Source: Dendrolimus kikuchii (Eukaryota; Arthropoda; Insecta; Lepidoptera; Lasiocampidae). Taken from it: a DNA stretch of 64,000 nucleotides. Of the stretch, positions 39,956 through 51,204 are shown in pieces. Position numbers and translations under genes: made by a program. Numbering within the stretch: the stretch's first letter is position 1; each line of letters opens with the position of its first letter. The notes beneath the pieces were generated by a model that saw only the letters and a program-made list of their open reading frames with translations, was not told the origin of the DNA and searched no databases. Where the stretch lies: the NCBI GenBank assembly GCA_019925095.2, contig CM034392.1:22054387-22118386 (forward strand). The letters are read 5' to 3'.

Positions 39956-42900
39956 TTATTTTTTTATAATTCTATAATATTATAGATAAGAATTTGCCCG
40001 TTCGCACACAATGCATGGTTGCATAGAGAGAGGAGATAGAGACAATTTCACCAATTTTCGTTGCAAGTATTTTATAATTATAATATTTTAAAATATTCCA
40101 ATTTACAATATAAATTTCACCACTTTTGGAGCAAATGACTCGCTACTTATTAATTTAACTAATAAACTAATTCGGAAACATCTTCTTTTTTTCAATATCG
40201 CCATCACAAGATTACCTACACCTTCTCATCAAACATCCACATAGTGTGCGCAGCTCGTCGCACATATAATATTTATTTTACGCTGATGGTGTGGGCGCTA
40301 CTCTAGTCGTTATACGTGTGCACTCGGCTACAACCAAATAAAAGAGAAAACAAAAAGCAACGACAGTGTCGCAATTTTAAAAATAATAAAAATATCTTTT
40401 GTTGATGTTGCCAACGCATAGAACCATCAGTTTTTGAGCAATGTAACTGTGATATACAAAGAGAGACAGATAGACAGAAGCACATAATTTCCTGAGGATG
40501 CCCAAATGTCTATGGAAACTTAAAAATGGATCTCAGGTCGGCATCGATAGAAAGCATTCACAAAATGACGGTCAGAAGCAACAACACTAATATAATACGC
40601 CGTTAGGCTATTCACCATTCTGTACTGATGTATCAATAAAAACCTAATCAACAGTATAAGGTCTCGCTTTCAAACAACAAAGTCTACATAAAGAAGGTAC
40701 AAGTCAAAGGGCGATGTCGTTTGTCTGGCTACATGTAGCCATTACAATCCATTATGGTATCCAACGCACATGTGACTCAATGACGGACATTAGTGACATG
40801 AGCTTCTCTTTATACCTAACAAAATGTAGCTAGGACAAAGGCTTTATTACTCTCTAGTCTGTTTATTCTGTTACGCAAGACGTAAATATATTGTCCTAAT
40901 GGATGTTTTCGTTTCTTCTAATTCTGAGCCACGTGTACAACGCTGAATCACGGATCCTCACAGCTAGGGCCCTAAAACAATGAATGTGACAAATATCAAC
41001 ATAAAGTGGAACTTTATGATATGTCTTTTACATACAAGTATGGACATGTGTCAATTTCACTAATCGATTCTCAACAAGCGGCTGCTTTAAGCCCCTGAGT
41101 CGCTTCTAAGTTCGGGTTCAAAAACTTTATTTCCCATTAAACCTTTTTTTACAATTCGCTTTAACTATGAGGAACCTTAATAAGTAAAAAAAAAATATAT
41201 ATGATAACGAGATCGAAAACAAAATTACTAAAATTGCAGGTAGTTATGACTTTAGTACATGCAACTAACAAGTTTTGGTATTAAAGAGGAATGTGAATAA
41301 TTTTGTGGAATTACGGGAATCAGAAGTATCCGCACATAAATCAATGAGATAATAAACACCACTAACCTGCGAATCCACCTTCGATGGCACATACGTTAGC
41401 TCCTAAGAATGCACGACACTAACAGGTCGTTGGAGGGCATCTAAGTCTCCTATAATTGGCACACATACAGCAATGCAAAACCGGCTGGCACACTCACACG
41501 TACTGTATAGAGCAAAAACGGTTTGTGTTTAAAGTTCCATGCAGAAGATGTCGTGAAAAATTTACAGTGCTTTTAGTAGGTACGGAGTAAACAGAACGAC
41601 AGGACCGACCACACATGCGTTAAAGACTGATTTCGCCACTACGCAATAGCGGCGAATATAAAGCCAGCGGCATTTATAAAACTACCCACATCAGTACAAT
41701 ACGCAAAGATTCAACACCACAGTCTGGCACATACCAAAGACTTATTGTTTTTATTTTTATAAATCCATTACACATCATTCGTCATTTCGATGTGTACGTT
41801 TCATCACGATAATTTCTTTCATTACACACATACATGACACTTGTAACAACATGCACATCAGAAGAAAATCGAAAGATCTAAATCCACGTCATTGAAATGA
41901 GAGTCTAATGTCTGACCCACTAAGTTACCATGACAATCTCCACTTTGCTCGTCACAAATTGATAACAGAGAAAATATACCCAAAATGCGTAATGTCCAAA
42001 GCGATTTAGAACTAGCTACGAGGGAAGTCCATCTATAAACACAGCAATTATGTCTTTAGCTCAAAATAACTTCAACGGCCCGCAACATTAACCCTATTAA
42101 CTTAAATAATACACCAAGAACGGTCTCTAATATTCTCAAAAATAGCACCCAGTAATGTTTATTCTCGCTAATGAAGGCCGAAATGATACTTCGGTCGACA
42201 GTTATTGCTATTATTATACAAATTGGCCACTAGCGTAGTTAATCCTTAGATAAATAACAATAACTACTCTCTATCATCGCTATACAGAAGCTTGCTATTA
42301 AATAGAGTCGAACATAAGCAACAGTTTCGGCTTTCGGCAACAATTCGGCAATCATTAAAAGCCGAATACAGACTTTTGATATTTCCTGATAACGTTTATT
42401 TTTGACATAGCTGATAAAAAAATAATTCAAATATGTATAAAAAAAATAAGAAAAAAATCTAATAACAATAACGATGTTATTGTTATGGTAAATATTATCA
42501 ATTCAAAATTATTAATAATTATCGATCGTTATTAATAATTACCGAAAATCGACGTAAAAGTAAGAAATGAATTACCGATGATAATTAATAATGTAACCTT
42601 AGTATCAATAAATGTAATACATGTTCAAAAATAACGTACGACAAGTGTCTCTTTGCTCGATCGAGTAACAGTGCTGAGGGCAGGGATTGGGGGAGAGCGA
42701 TGTGTGGGATATGCCGGATTATTAGTATTTTAGTTCAGTACCTATAAGTATTTTGGTAGGTATTATCAATAAATACCTATTGAACAAAGAAATAGAAGAA
42801 AGATTTTATTTTTTAATGTTGATTTTACGGAGTCTATAATTGTATAATTGAGTGAATTTTGGGTTGTTATCAAAAAAATAACCACGAACGCTAAAGCGGG

Positions 42901-43409
42901 AAGCGCAACGAAAAGGAGCTCCCTCCCGCCTGAGCCTACCTATATTAAAAGGGTATTTTTTTTATAACCACCCAAAATTCACTTTATATCTCAAATAATA
43001 AATAAATGTGCCATATAACTAACTACCAACTGTGTCATTTTTATTTTATCTGTTCTTGTTTGATTTAAGCAAAACTAAAGAATAAATGATTTTGCATGTA
43101 AGTTTCTTTTAGTTATGTATTTGTAAGTACTGTAGTATTCTAAATAAATACCTACTGAACAAATAACTTCGAGACTTATTTTATGTTATTATTTTTACCG
43201 ACGAGTGTAGTGAATTATATAATCACATTTACCGTAACTTTATCAATACCAGTTATAGGGCTTAGTGTGGTCACAGCCACAAATCTAAGTTTACTATTAT
43301 TAATGGTAGAAAACTGTTCATATGGATGAAGGTAAATAATTACATTGTATATTTATTGAACCCATATGTCCTACCCTGGACTAATTAACATGTCATTTTC
43401 TGTATATAT
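39956..43409. other. Unique-looking AT-rich DNA, no gene recognised
   Basis: The longest stretch without a recognised element. No frame exceeds about 63 codons and none shows a motif. 42440-42600 contains short AT palindromes (ATAACAATAACGATGTTATT and ATTAATAATTATCGATCGTT). If a host gene's exons or regulatory DNA lie in the window, this is the likeliest place, but I see no direct evidence. Confidence 0.4.
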
Positions 43410-43494
43410 GTAAGTAGACTTTAATACGGAGCTTGTGCAAATACTTTTATCTCAAATAGTCGGATAAAAAGTAGTATAAAGCCCAGCAGTATAT
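43410..43494 (+). repeat. 85-bp direct repeat, left copy
   Basis: Starts GTAAGTAGACTTTAATACGG and ends AAAGCCCAGCAGTATAT. The partner at 44862-44946 differs at only about three bases. See the partner entry. Confidence 0.85.
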
Positions 43495-43578
43495 ACTTTA
43501 ACTTTTTTTTTTTATTATTAATAAACGTATTGAAACTCAGCGCAGTAATTAACAAAAGGTATAAATGCTACTTTATAC

Positions 43579-43869
43579 ATACATACATACATAACTTCAC
43601 GCCAGCTCCCTTGCGGGGTAGGCACGAACAACAGAGTGCCATTTAGGCTTATTCTTACACACCTCACTTGCCTCTTTGACATTCATAACTCTTGTCATGC
43701 ACACTCGTCTGTTCTTAAGGCTCCTGACATCACCCTCCGCTAGTACACGATCAATTTGATCATGGAAGGTGTGTCGTGGCCTTCCACGACTTCTGCATCC
43801 ATCCACTTTTGCATTGTATATCTGTTTAGTCATTCTTTCATCATGCATTCTTTCCACATGCCCGAACCA
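43579..43869 (-). pseudogene. RTE-like LINE 3' end with TSD
   Basis: Minus strand has an uninterrupted frame from VERMHDERMTKQIYNAKV to PARELA, then the (ATGT)n tail. CTACTTTATAC occurs at 43568-43578 and 43870-43880, an 11-bp target duplication. This is one of the best preserved short copies. Confidence 0.93.
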
Positions 43870-44094
43870 CTACTTTATACCACTGTAAAAATATTTATTT
43901 ATCTATTCTAAAGGTTATATTGATACTGTCGCTATTTTTTTTTCTTGAAATTATACGAGTACAAGCAAATAAGTCTCTGGTGAGCCCTTAATTAGGTATG
44001 TGACACATACTTAGTATAATTTTAAAACATTTATTTTACAAAAAAAAAACATTAAATTACTATTACGTTTAAAATATCATAATAATATTAATTT

Positions 44095-44285
44095 AACACT
44101 ACACCGACCGGGGCTTGTCCTTGGGTGCCTTATTATATGGTGTAGACAGGGATAATGGCCGGTCAGTGTCACGCCACATTTCGATTAAATTTGTCAAGAG
44201 GCCTCTACGTGTTGGCCTCCCCATGGCCCTACAAAGCTCTCCAAAAGTCCAGGGCATTTTTATGGCCCGTGGTCTTTAAAGACAT
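44095..44285 (-). repeat. LINE UTR-like repeat, inverted relative of 56310
   Basis: CACCGACCGGGGCTTGTCCT, TATATGGTGTAGACAGGGAT, AGGCCTCTACGTGTTGGCCT and AAAAGTCCAGGGCATTTTTA are, in reverse complement, the blocks at 56315-56500. GC-richer than neighbours. The C-terminal or UTR part of a retrotransposon is likely, but no protein was recognised. Confidence 0.55.
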
Positions 44286-44861
44286 ATATTATTATAATAA
44301 TTTTAGTGGTAAAAAAAAAAATTAAAATCCTTTGAATTATGGCCGTTATAAACTCATTTGTCACTCACTCACTCTTTAAGAAAGCTACGACGTTTTGTAA
44401 ATCGATAAAAAACTTTCAGCTTATTTTTCAGCAAAGCTGTAAATAAAATACTTGATTCGAATTTTCGGCTGCTACTTTCACCGCCGTTTATTGTTCGTTT
44501 CACTACACTATAATTAACATCGAAATGGATCTTGGCAGCTCTCGGAAGGCACATTCGAGAGATAGATCTCGGCGTAATAAAATCACGAACTGTCTACAAT
44601 GAAACTGCAGCACTTTAAAAAGTAACAAAATTTAAAACGTACCAGCGACACCGGGTGCTAGCAATACGTGAGATGATATTTAAACTGGTCACGTTTTACG
44701 GGAAAACTATAACAACAGACCAATAAGGAAGTAGGAGGTTGTCTGTGAATCTGTGCATTTCTGTCTACTTATTATCCTATTTCTATACTTTAGAGAAGGA
44801 AATGCCCTGCCAACGTTTTTACTTCTGCTCTAAAATATAGAAGGACATTTAAGAATGGTTT
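44286..44861. other. No gene recognised
   Basis: Lies inside the interval bounded by the 85-bp direct repeats. The 61-codon minus frame at 44369-44554 lacks motifs. Confidence 0.35.
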
Positions 44862-44946
44862 GTAAGTAGACTTTAATACGGAGCTTGTGCAAATACTTTT
44901 ATCTCAAATAGTCTGATAAAAAGTAGTATAAAGCCCAGCGGTGTAT
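44862..44946 (+). repeat. 85-bp direct repeat, right copy
   Basis: Near-identical to 43410-43494 in the same orientation, starting 1,452 bp after it. The interval holds an RTE copy, the LINE UTR-like repeat and unique DNA, so the pair is not simply the two LTRs of one short element. Confidence 0.85.
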
Positions 44947-45329
44947 TAGAATGGTTTAATAAATTACTTCACGTTGACAGTATTCTAATAAACTGTGAAT
45001 GAAGTAAAATATATATTCAGTAACTAAAATTATTCTAACAATACATTTAGTTATTTGGAAACGGATATATTGTTTGGGTCCACTAAAATACAATCACACT
45101 AATGTGAAGAACCTCGTTGCCACAGTGTTAGAAGAAGTCAGTAGATTAAATTAATTCAATGAATACGAGCGAGAATTTTCAAATTAATCTATATATGAGT
45201 GAATATTGATATGTTAGTTTCATATAAATACGATAGCTTACATTCTTTGTTATATGCTGCGGGACTTTGTGTCCCGGGAATCACGCAGGGATTTCAAGCC
45301 AAGCGTGGACGAAGTCGCGAGCATATCCT
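44947..45329. other. AT-rich DNA, repeat fragment at 45260
   Basis: 45260-45329 contains TCCCGGGAATCACGCAGGGA and GCGTGGACGAAGTCGCGAGC, the inverted start of the CGACTTCGTCCACGC repeat. The remainder shows no gene. Confidence 0.5.
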
Positions 45330-45339
45330 AGTTTATTTA

Positions 45340-45480
45340 TAAATGTACACGTATATGCCCAAACTAAACAAGTCACACATGTATTATGGGCAATATAACA
45401 TGGACAACTTGAGAGCTAAACTCAGTTGACTACACTAGAGTAAATAACGGAAGATCTTTTACGGATTTTACCCTACCGAA
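45340..45480 (-). mobile_element. tRNA-type SINE, 3' part only
   Basis: Minus-strand GATTTTACCC-complement blocks and CCGTTATTTACTCTAGTGTA correspond to the body of the SINE at 53830-54065. The tRNA-like head is missing. Confidence 0.5.
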
Positions 45481-45658
45481 ACTCAAATCTGAAGTATATG
45501 CATTATAAACTCAGCAAGACACAGCTTAGACTACTAAATGACAGATAACGTCATTATAATTTTGTTTATGAGAGAAGCAACTGTCAGGGGCGCCGGCTTT
45601 TAGAAAGCCTCGTGGGTGCTTCTGATATTTAGATGCCTATGCCTAGATACTTACACAT

Positions 45659-46084
45659 TGTTACGAGTGCGGGACTCGAATTAAAAATGCCGTTGGAATT
45701 ACTATAGAATTTATTAGAACTATACAAACACGCGTAGCACAGGTACAAATATAACTGAACACAATCAGTTCAAATGTAATGCGCGATTCAAATACACGCG
45801 CAAAGTCCGTCACTATATGGTTCTCGTTAGACTGCTTCCTCTCTCCATCCTGCCGTCGTTTTATACTTCACAAATACAAGTCGACGATACGGTTGGGCCG
45901 TATCGTCGACTTACATTTCCTAGAAATCGCAATCGGCACACCTGGCTAATTATGCCTGCAAATGGCCATAAACGAGTACAATAGGACAATATGCCGTATG
46001 CCAATAAATAAGTAAACAAAAGAAGTCCAAATGCGGGAAGGTAATAAACTACAGGTGTGAATCGGTCATTGTCGGTCGTAATAA
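45659..46084 (-). mobile_element. Solo LTR, copy 4, with internal palindrome
   Basis: TGTTACGAGTGCGGGACTCG at the left and GTCGGTCGTAATA at the right (one substitution in the terminal TAACA). AAGTCGACGATACGG and its exact complement face each other across five bases near 45890-45915, replacing the central segment seen in the other copies. At 426 bp it is the shortest copy. Confidence 0.8.
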
Positions 46085-46574
46085 TATATTTTAAAGTAGT
46101 ATTCCTTTTATTTCGGTGTATTTAAGTACATTTCGGTAGGTGTTTTATTTAAATACGTAATCGTGTATAAATACCGTATTAAGTTTAACAAAAATGGAAA
46201 AGTTCAGCGATTATGATATCAGCGTGTAACATAACTTTTAATAGGCAGGAACAGGAAATACAGTTATTGCTATCTTTTCTTTAAAACTTTACTTTAGCTA
46301 TAAAAAATATTTTAAATATTTTGGAATATTTTAAAAAACGAATTATACAGACAATCTTTTTTAGTCAAAGCGAACGTATTGGGATGAACTACAGCAGAGT
46401 TGAGAGTTTGACAGGAGCGGGTAGGTAGGCCCCTACTAGCGCCGTGGTGGTAGTGACACTAGAACGCGCTGCACTCGCTGATATCCTTTGTTTTAGTTGT
46501 TATGATGGTCGTGATGGTGGTCATGGGTGCTCCGTACCCACTATTTAACTCTCATGGGTGCTTGAGCCCCCGAG
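46085..46574. other. No gene; GC-balanced patch 46400-46560
   Basis: 46410-46560 reads GAGCGGGTAGGTAGGCCCCT to CGTACCCACTATTTAACTC. It joins directly to the LINE tail relic at 46575 and is probably part of the same decayed copy. Confidence 0.4.
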
Positions 46575-46645
46575 CACTGGCAAGACTATGTAGCTTCTAG
46601 GTAACCGCGCTACATTCTAGACCATAAAAGGTATGAAGTCACTAG
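46575..46645 (+). mobile_element. LINE 3' end relic (second family)
   Basis: GTAGCTTCTAGGTAACCGCG followed by CTACATTCTAGACCATA matches the end of the LINE frame and the first UTR bases at 12590-12630. Confidence 0.55.
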
Positions 46646-47642
46646 TCTACCTACACTGTTTTGTCTATCAGAGATCACGGGTGGCTGCGTCCGCTCTTAA
46701 AGGGAAATTAGGACCAAAACCCATTAGTTTCTTTACTGTAGCGTTAATGAACAACCCGTTTGAAATGGTCAGTGGTCACTCCGATAATGCCTGTTTGTGA
46801 CGATAGAACAACTATGAATAGAGAATGTTTACTTGAATATAGGTAATTAACTATTAAACATTTACTTCAATACATTTCTATTTTCCTGTTATAATAGAAT
46901 CGTATTCGCATTAAAATTATTGTATTAAATACTAGGATTCGCTCGCGACCTCGTCCACGTTGGACAGGTGACAAAGGTTACAGTTATTTTACCACTATTA
47001 AAAACAATTTTTTTTTATAGCAGGGCAAATTGGTTTTTTAGTATGAAAGTACATGAATCCCGAAAATTCCCCTAAAAACCCGGGATAAGTAATGTTATTA
47101 AAAAAGTAATGTTTAAAAGTGTATGAGTTTAATTGTACCGTGCAGTTTCACCTACGTTGAATTTTAATTCTCCTTAATAATTACTGAACTTGCTACACAT
47201 TAACTATCAAAAGCCTTGGTAGCTTAGCGCCAAAGAGTACGCGCGGTGCCGGAGGGTCATTTTCGATTTTCGGTTGCCATGAACGGGCGCTGGATATCTG
47301 GAGAAAGGTTCTCAACGGCCAATAATACCGTCTAGAAAATTGCACGTTGTGTTCCACCCGCGGTCTTGTCTTCTCTCGTAGGATGAGACAATTTGCCGCT
47401 CCACGTCGGACAGAGAGGGATGACAGCCGGGACTATGCTTTACCCGGCAGTAGATATGGCCCTAAGGGCCCGCCGCCCGCCAGAACACGCGGAGGTTGGT
47501 CGAGCTTCCGCTTTACCGTAACCCTGGTGATGGAAGAATCAAAATAATGCTTAGTATATAATTCTCACGTTCCAACTTCAAATGACGCGGGATCAAACCC
47601 TGCCGAAAAAGCATGCACTTGTTAGACATTTTTCTCACATAC
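46646..47642. other. No confirmed gene; GC-rich block 47215-47550
   Basis: 46925-46965 is a short CGACCTCGTCCACG repeat start. 47215-47550 is GC-rich (GGGCCCGCCGCCCGCCAGAA near 47466) with a 66-codon frame at 47347-47547 that is Arg/Pro-rich by composition. It resembles a retrotransposon UTR or 5' region more than a gene. Confidence 0.35.
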
Positions 47643-48030
47643 AATCTAGATACGCTTGCCTTCGGAAAAACTTCGCGTCTCTCTCCATACTCTTCCGACT
47701 ATACAATGGGAAGTGTTCCTAGGAACTGTTCGGATGCCTTCCTCGTCTTTCTACAACTGCACCGCTAGTCATCGGCTGGGTGTTCATCCTAACTTTTTGA
47801 GCTGCTCGCTTATGTACGCAGCGTTCTTTTGTGCACCGCGGGGATTTAGAATGAGCTCCCTCCCAGCTGAAGTTTTCTCACAACTCTACGTTATGGGATT
47901 TTTAAAAAAGCGTGTCATAAAATTTCTTCAAGACTGACAGCACGTTGGTGCTATCTCGCGGTGCAAATGTCCATAGGCGATGATAACCGCTTTTTATCAA
48001 GTGGACTGTGTGTCTGTCTGCTGTACTGTA
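47643..48030 (+). pseudogene. Jockey/CR1-type LINE C-terminus and tail
   Basis: DTLAFGKTSRLSPYSSDYTM, then SSFYNCTASHRLGVHPNFLS, a RTFF-like block and SLPAEVFSQLYVMGFLKK plus RVIKFLQD (to 47937). This follows the order of 33635-33988 with several substitutions and a frame change. The tail GTGCAAATGTCCATAGGCGA matches the LINE/SINE-like 3' end. Confidence 0.85.
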
Positions 48031-48651
48031 CACCTCTGTTACTATGAGAGGCAGAGTTCTTTTTTAAACCTCTTTTGACGTGACTATTTATTTTTGACAA
48101 GGGAATATTTTCCAGTCTTCCCAAAATGATTACAGAACCCAAAACAACAAACATCCGTGAAAGTCAGGAGTAGAAAAAACATTTGGGAGTATTTTCCGCC
48201 AGCATCGAGCTGTACCTATATTTTACACTTTTTATTGTCCCAAAACGTATCAGGCTATAAATTTCATTTATCGCTCGTATTTAAGCTTAGATACACGGAA
48301 ATTCAAATCAGTTGCCTTTTTGGTAATCGCGAGCAATAAATTCAGATTAAACGGTGTTTTTTCTGGTCAATTTATTTGTGCTAAGTAATTAAATATATTT
48401 CAAATTGATGGCAGTTTTGCAGTACTTCCCTGAATTTATTATTATGTACTGTAATTATGCACGATAAAAGACTAACTATAGGATTTATAGCTATACAGTT
48501 TTAAGAGTAATGTAAATTTCATTCGAGATAAAGTATAAATTTCTATCGTGGAAATGATTAGTATATTTTACAATATTTCATTCACCTAGTGGATGTACAA
48601 ATATTGATTTTAATTTTGATGGTGATTTTCTTTCATTTTAAATATTAAATA
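48031..48651. other. No gene recognised
   Basis: AT-rich, no motifs. Confidence 0.4.
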
Positions 48652-49115
48652 CTAGCTGACCCGGCAAACTTCGGACCGCCTCAGAATCAATTAATAAAAA
48701 AGCTGAATGACAATTACAGAATGTTTCACGTTTAGTAAAAAAATGTGGTCAAAACTTAACTGGAACGAACATCAAACGTTTGACATCCAAAACCAAAAAA
48801 ATTAAAAAAACTTCACTTTTAAATTTGATTTGATATCTGAACGACTTCTAAATTTAATTGATTTCTAAACAACGGGAAGAACATCAAATGTTTGACAGGT
48901 AGGAATAGTTTCTAAGGGAAAGCGAAATTGTTGTTTTTACTATATTCCAAGTATTTTTTTCATATTTACTCACCTTTTAAACCTTTCCTGGACTTCCACA
49001 AATAATTCAAAACCAAAATTAGCCAAATCAGTCCAGCCTTTCTAGACTAACTCCGAGAGTAACGAACAGCAATTGATTTTTATATATACGAATATATAAA
49101 TATCAGCGTTGCTTT
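48652..49115 (+). repeat. Dispersed repeat (CTAGCTGACCCGGCAAACTT type)
   Basis: Starts ACTAGCTGACCCGGCAAACT, with paired inner phrases AACATCAAACGTTTGACA and AACATCAAATGTTTGACA about 120 bp apart. It ends AATCAGTCCAGCCTTTCTAG, GACTAACTCCGAGAGTAACG and ATTGATTTTTATATATACG. This arrangement is widespread in insect genomes. No coding sequence. Confidence 0.7.
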
Positions 49116-49554
49116 GCAACGTGAAAATACGGCCAGAGTTTCGGAACGCTCCCCACCGACAGCGACATTTTTGCCTGTAAATATGTTTATAGTAAGTTTT
49201 TTTTAATTTAATAGTTTAGTTTAGTTCATAATTTAGTTTAAATTAATTCCTTTTAAGGTTTAGTTATTAATATTCTTATTTCAAATTTTTATTTAACATA
49301 AATTCCACTGGCGACCACTTATTGAAGGTCACACAAACAAGTTAAAATTTAAATTTACTTCATATTCCATGTACACTGTTTTGCAGCGTGTTATTGCTGT
49401 TAAAGAGAAGAAGCGGCAAGAAACTCACCCGCCATCCGTCTATATATGTTATTCTATTTATATCTCAAGCTCGTTTTTTATAAGTTTATTTTGTAAAAAT
49501 GATGTGTGTTAATGTTACTTAAATTGATATTATCTCATTTAATAGTATCAATCT
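49116..49554. repeat. AT-rich repeat-like block
   Basis: CGGAACGCTCCCCACCGACA near 49142 resembles AGGAACGCTCCCAACTGATA near 52080. AGAGAAGAAGCGGCAAGAAA at 49412 resembles AGAGAAGAAGCGGCGCAAGA inside the Penelope-like copy at 51410. Probably old retroelement ends; not bounded. Confidence 0.4.
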
Positions 49555-49800
49555 ATATCTATACTAATATATAAAACTGAAGAGTTTGTTTGTTTGTTTG
49601 CTTGAACGCGCTAATCTCAGGAACTACTGGACTTATTTGAAAAATTATTTCAGTGTTAGATAGACCATTTATCGAGGAAGGTTATAGCCTATATATCATC
49701 ACGCTAAGACCAATAGGAGCGAGCACCAATGAAGAATGTTTCAAAATCGGGGGATTTTTTTCCTTTTGAGAGCTTCCGCTGCGTGCGCTGCGTAAACTTT
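49555..49800 (-). repeat. Dispersed repeat ending in ATATTAGTATAGAT
   Basis: Plus strand starts ATCTATACTAATATATAAAA, then GAAGAGTTTGTTTGTTTGTT, AACGCGCTAATCTCAGGAAC and ATATATCATCACGCTAA. It is the inverted counterpart of 29045-29231 with a different internal end. Confidence 0.6.
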
Positions 49801-49825
49801 TAAGGTTGGCTCACTATAAGTTTTT

Positions 49826-50143
49826 ATCCGTGCAGGAACGGAGAAAGAATACAATTTTCTGCGGCCGGGCGGCCTGTCGTAAGAGGCGACTAAACAACCC
49901 ACAGCTAGGTGGTAGGGCATTTGCCCGACTGGATGGCTACCACCCCTGGTCTAAAGTATGTCGTCATAACAACCTTGAGTTGTGTTCCGGTATTTGTGAC
50001 CAGGTTCCAGTCTTCCTTAAGAGAGCAGCAGCGCATTTGTAGCACCTTTGGTGTTGCAAATGTCTATAGGCGATGGTAACCGCTCTCCATCAAGTGGGCC
50101 GTCTACCTGTCTGCTAAACTCCTGCAATAAAAAATAAAAAAAT
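49826..50143 (+). mobile_element. SINE-like ~300-bp repeat, best complete copy
   Basis: Complete order of blocks: ATCCGTGCAGGAACGGAGAA, TGCGGCCGGGCGGCCTGTCG, TAAGAGGCGACTAAACAACC, GGTGGTAGGGCATTTGCCCG, ATGGCTACCACCCCTGGTCT, TTGAGTTGTGTTCCGG, AGGTTCCAGTCTTCCTTAAG, GTTGCAAATGTCTATAGGCG, CCATCAAGTGGGCCGTC, ACTCCTGCAATAAAAAATAA. No tRNA box A/B head and no long conserved frame. The 3' ~90 bp are homologous to the jockey/CR1-type LINE tail at 33955-34045, so a LINE-dependent non-autonomous element is likely. Confidence 0.92.
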
Positions 50144-50622
50144 ATAACCTTTTTTATGCTAACCAAATTTGTTCTAAAATAATGCATTATTTGCGAAGCT
50201 GTTTTTATAAACATGATATTAATCCTTATCCAAATAAATACGTTATTCATCACAAGTATTTATTTTAAAACAAAATTGCAATTTACATCATTCGATTTCA
50301 ATTAATATTTTGGGAGATATCGCAGTTTTAAAATAACATCGCAGCAAAATAATGATCAAGTACTGAGCGCGCATTTATGATGTGCAAGGCCGGCGGACAG
50401 TCATTAACATTTAAAAATATTTTCACCTTCTACGTAAACAAAGTCGCGGGTTAAAGTTAGCGTTAGCCCAAAGTAACTATTCCACGCGGACGAAGTTGCA
50501 GGCAGAAACTAGTTACATGATAAAACGTAAAAGAGAAAATTATTATTTAAATCAACACAAAACCAACGAAATAGGTATAATCTTTTATAATATATTGAAA
50601 ATACTTATGTTATAATAACAGA
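50144..50622. other. No gene; short repeat end at 50485
   Basis: 50485-50520 CACGCGGACGAAGTTGCAGG is an inverted start of the dispersed CTAGTTT-type repeat. The rest is AT-rich. Confidence 0.45.
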
Positions 50623-50838
50623 CTAACTAACGTGGAAGGCCACGACACACCTTCCATGATCAAATTGATCGTGTACTAGTAGAGGGTGATGTCAGGAGCC
50701 TTAAGAACAGACGATGCATGACAAGAGTTATGAATGTCAAAGAAGCAAGTGAGGTGTGTAAGAATGGGCCTAAATGGCGCTCTGTTGTTCGTGCCTACCC
50801 CGCAAGGGAACTGGCGTGAAGTTATCTATGTATGTATG
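50623..50838 (+). pseudogene. RTE-like LINE 3' end with TSD
   Basis: GTGGAAGGCCACGACACACC onward encodes about 60 C-terminal codons with one 3-base deletion near 50713 (ACGAGCATGC in sisters, ACGATGCATG here), then the (ATGT)n tail. TATAATAACAGA at 50611-50622 and 50839-50850 is a 12-bp target duplication. CTAACTAA at the 5' junction is extra. Confidence 0.9.
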
Positions 50839-51084
50839 TATAATAACAGAATCGTAGTCTCCGTAGTAGATGTTAAAAATCTATTTTCGTGTTCCAAACA
50901 GACGCCTACTCACGCTGATTCTAATTATGAAGATATTTATATAAAATCTTCTTAAGTTATTTTTAAAATAAATATTAATAGTAATTTTATATTAGATCTT
51001 CGTAATTTATGTCCGGTAAACAATTCGTGGGTGTTTATGTAATTTATTCAAAAGTAGTATTTTATTAAGTATTCGCGATTAGTG

Positions 51085-51175
51085 ACATGAAAAAAGTGGC
51101 CGAGAAAAGTGGCATGCTTTCGTTTGGGAGGCCAAGACCCACTTTGGGTCGCTGAGCCAACGAAGTAAGTAAGTA
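51085..51175 (+). pseudogene. LINE C-terminal tail (KWHAFVWEAKTHFGS type) with TSD
   Basis: Encodes AEKSG-like start, then KWHAFVWEAKTHFGSLSQRS and K, stop, then (AGTA)n. AGTATTCGCGATTAGTG (51068-51084) and AGTATTTGCGATTAGTG (51176-51192) flank it with one mismatch, giving a target duplication of 13-17 bp (the first bases overlap the tail). Severely 5'-truncated copy of a fourth LINE family. Confidence 0.82.
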
Positions 51176-51204
51176 AGTATTTGCGATTAGTGCACCTAAT
51201 TATA

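Noticed and set aside
43410..44946. The 85-bp direct repeats as LTRs of one element
   Set aside because: They lack TG/CA ends and the interval holds unrelated insertions and no gag or pol.
47347..47547. 66-codon Arg/Pro-rich frame
   Set aside because: It sits in a GC-rich block with the look of a transposon UTR; composition alone explains the frame.
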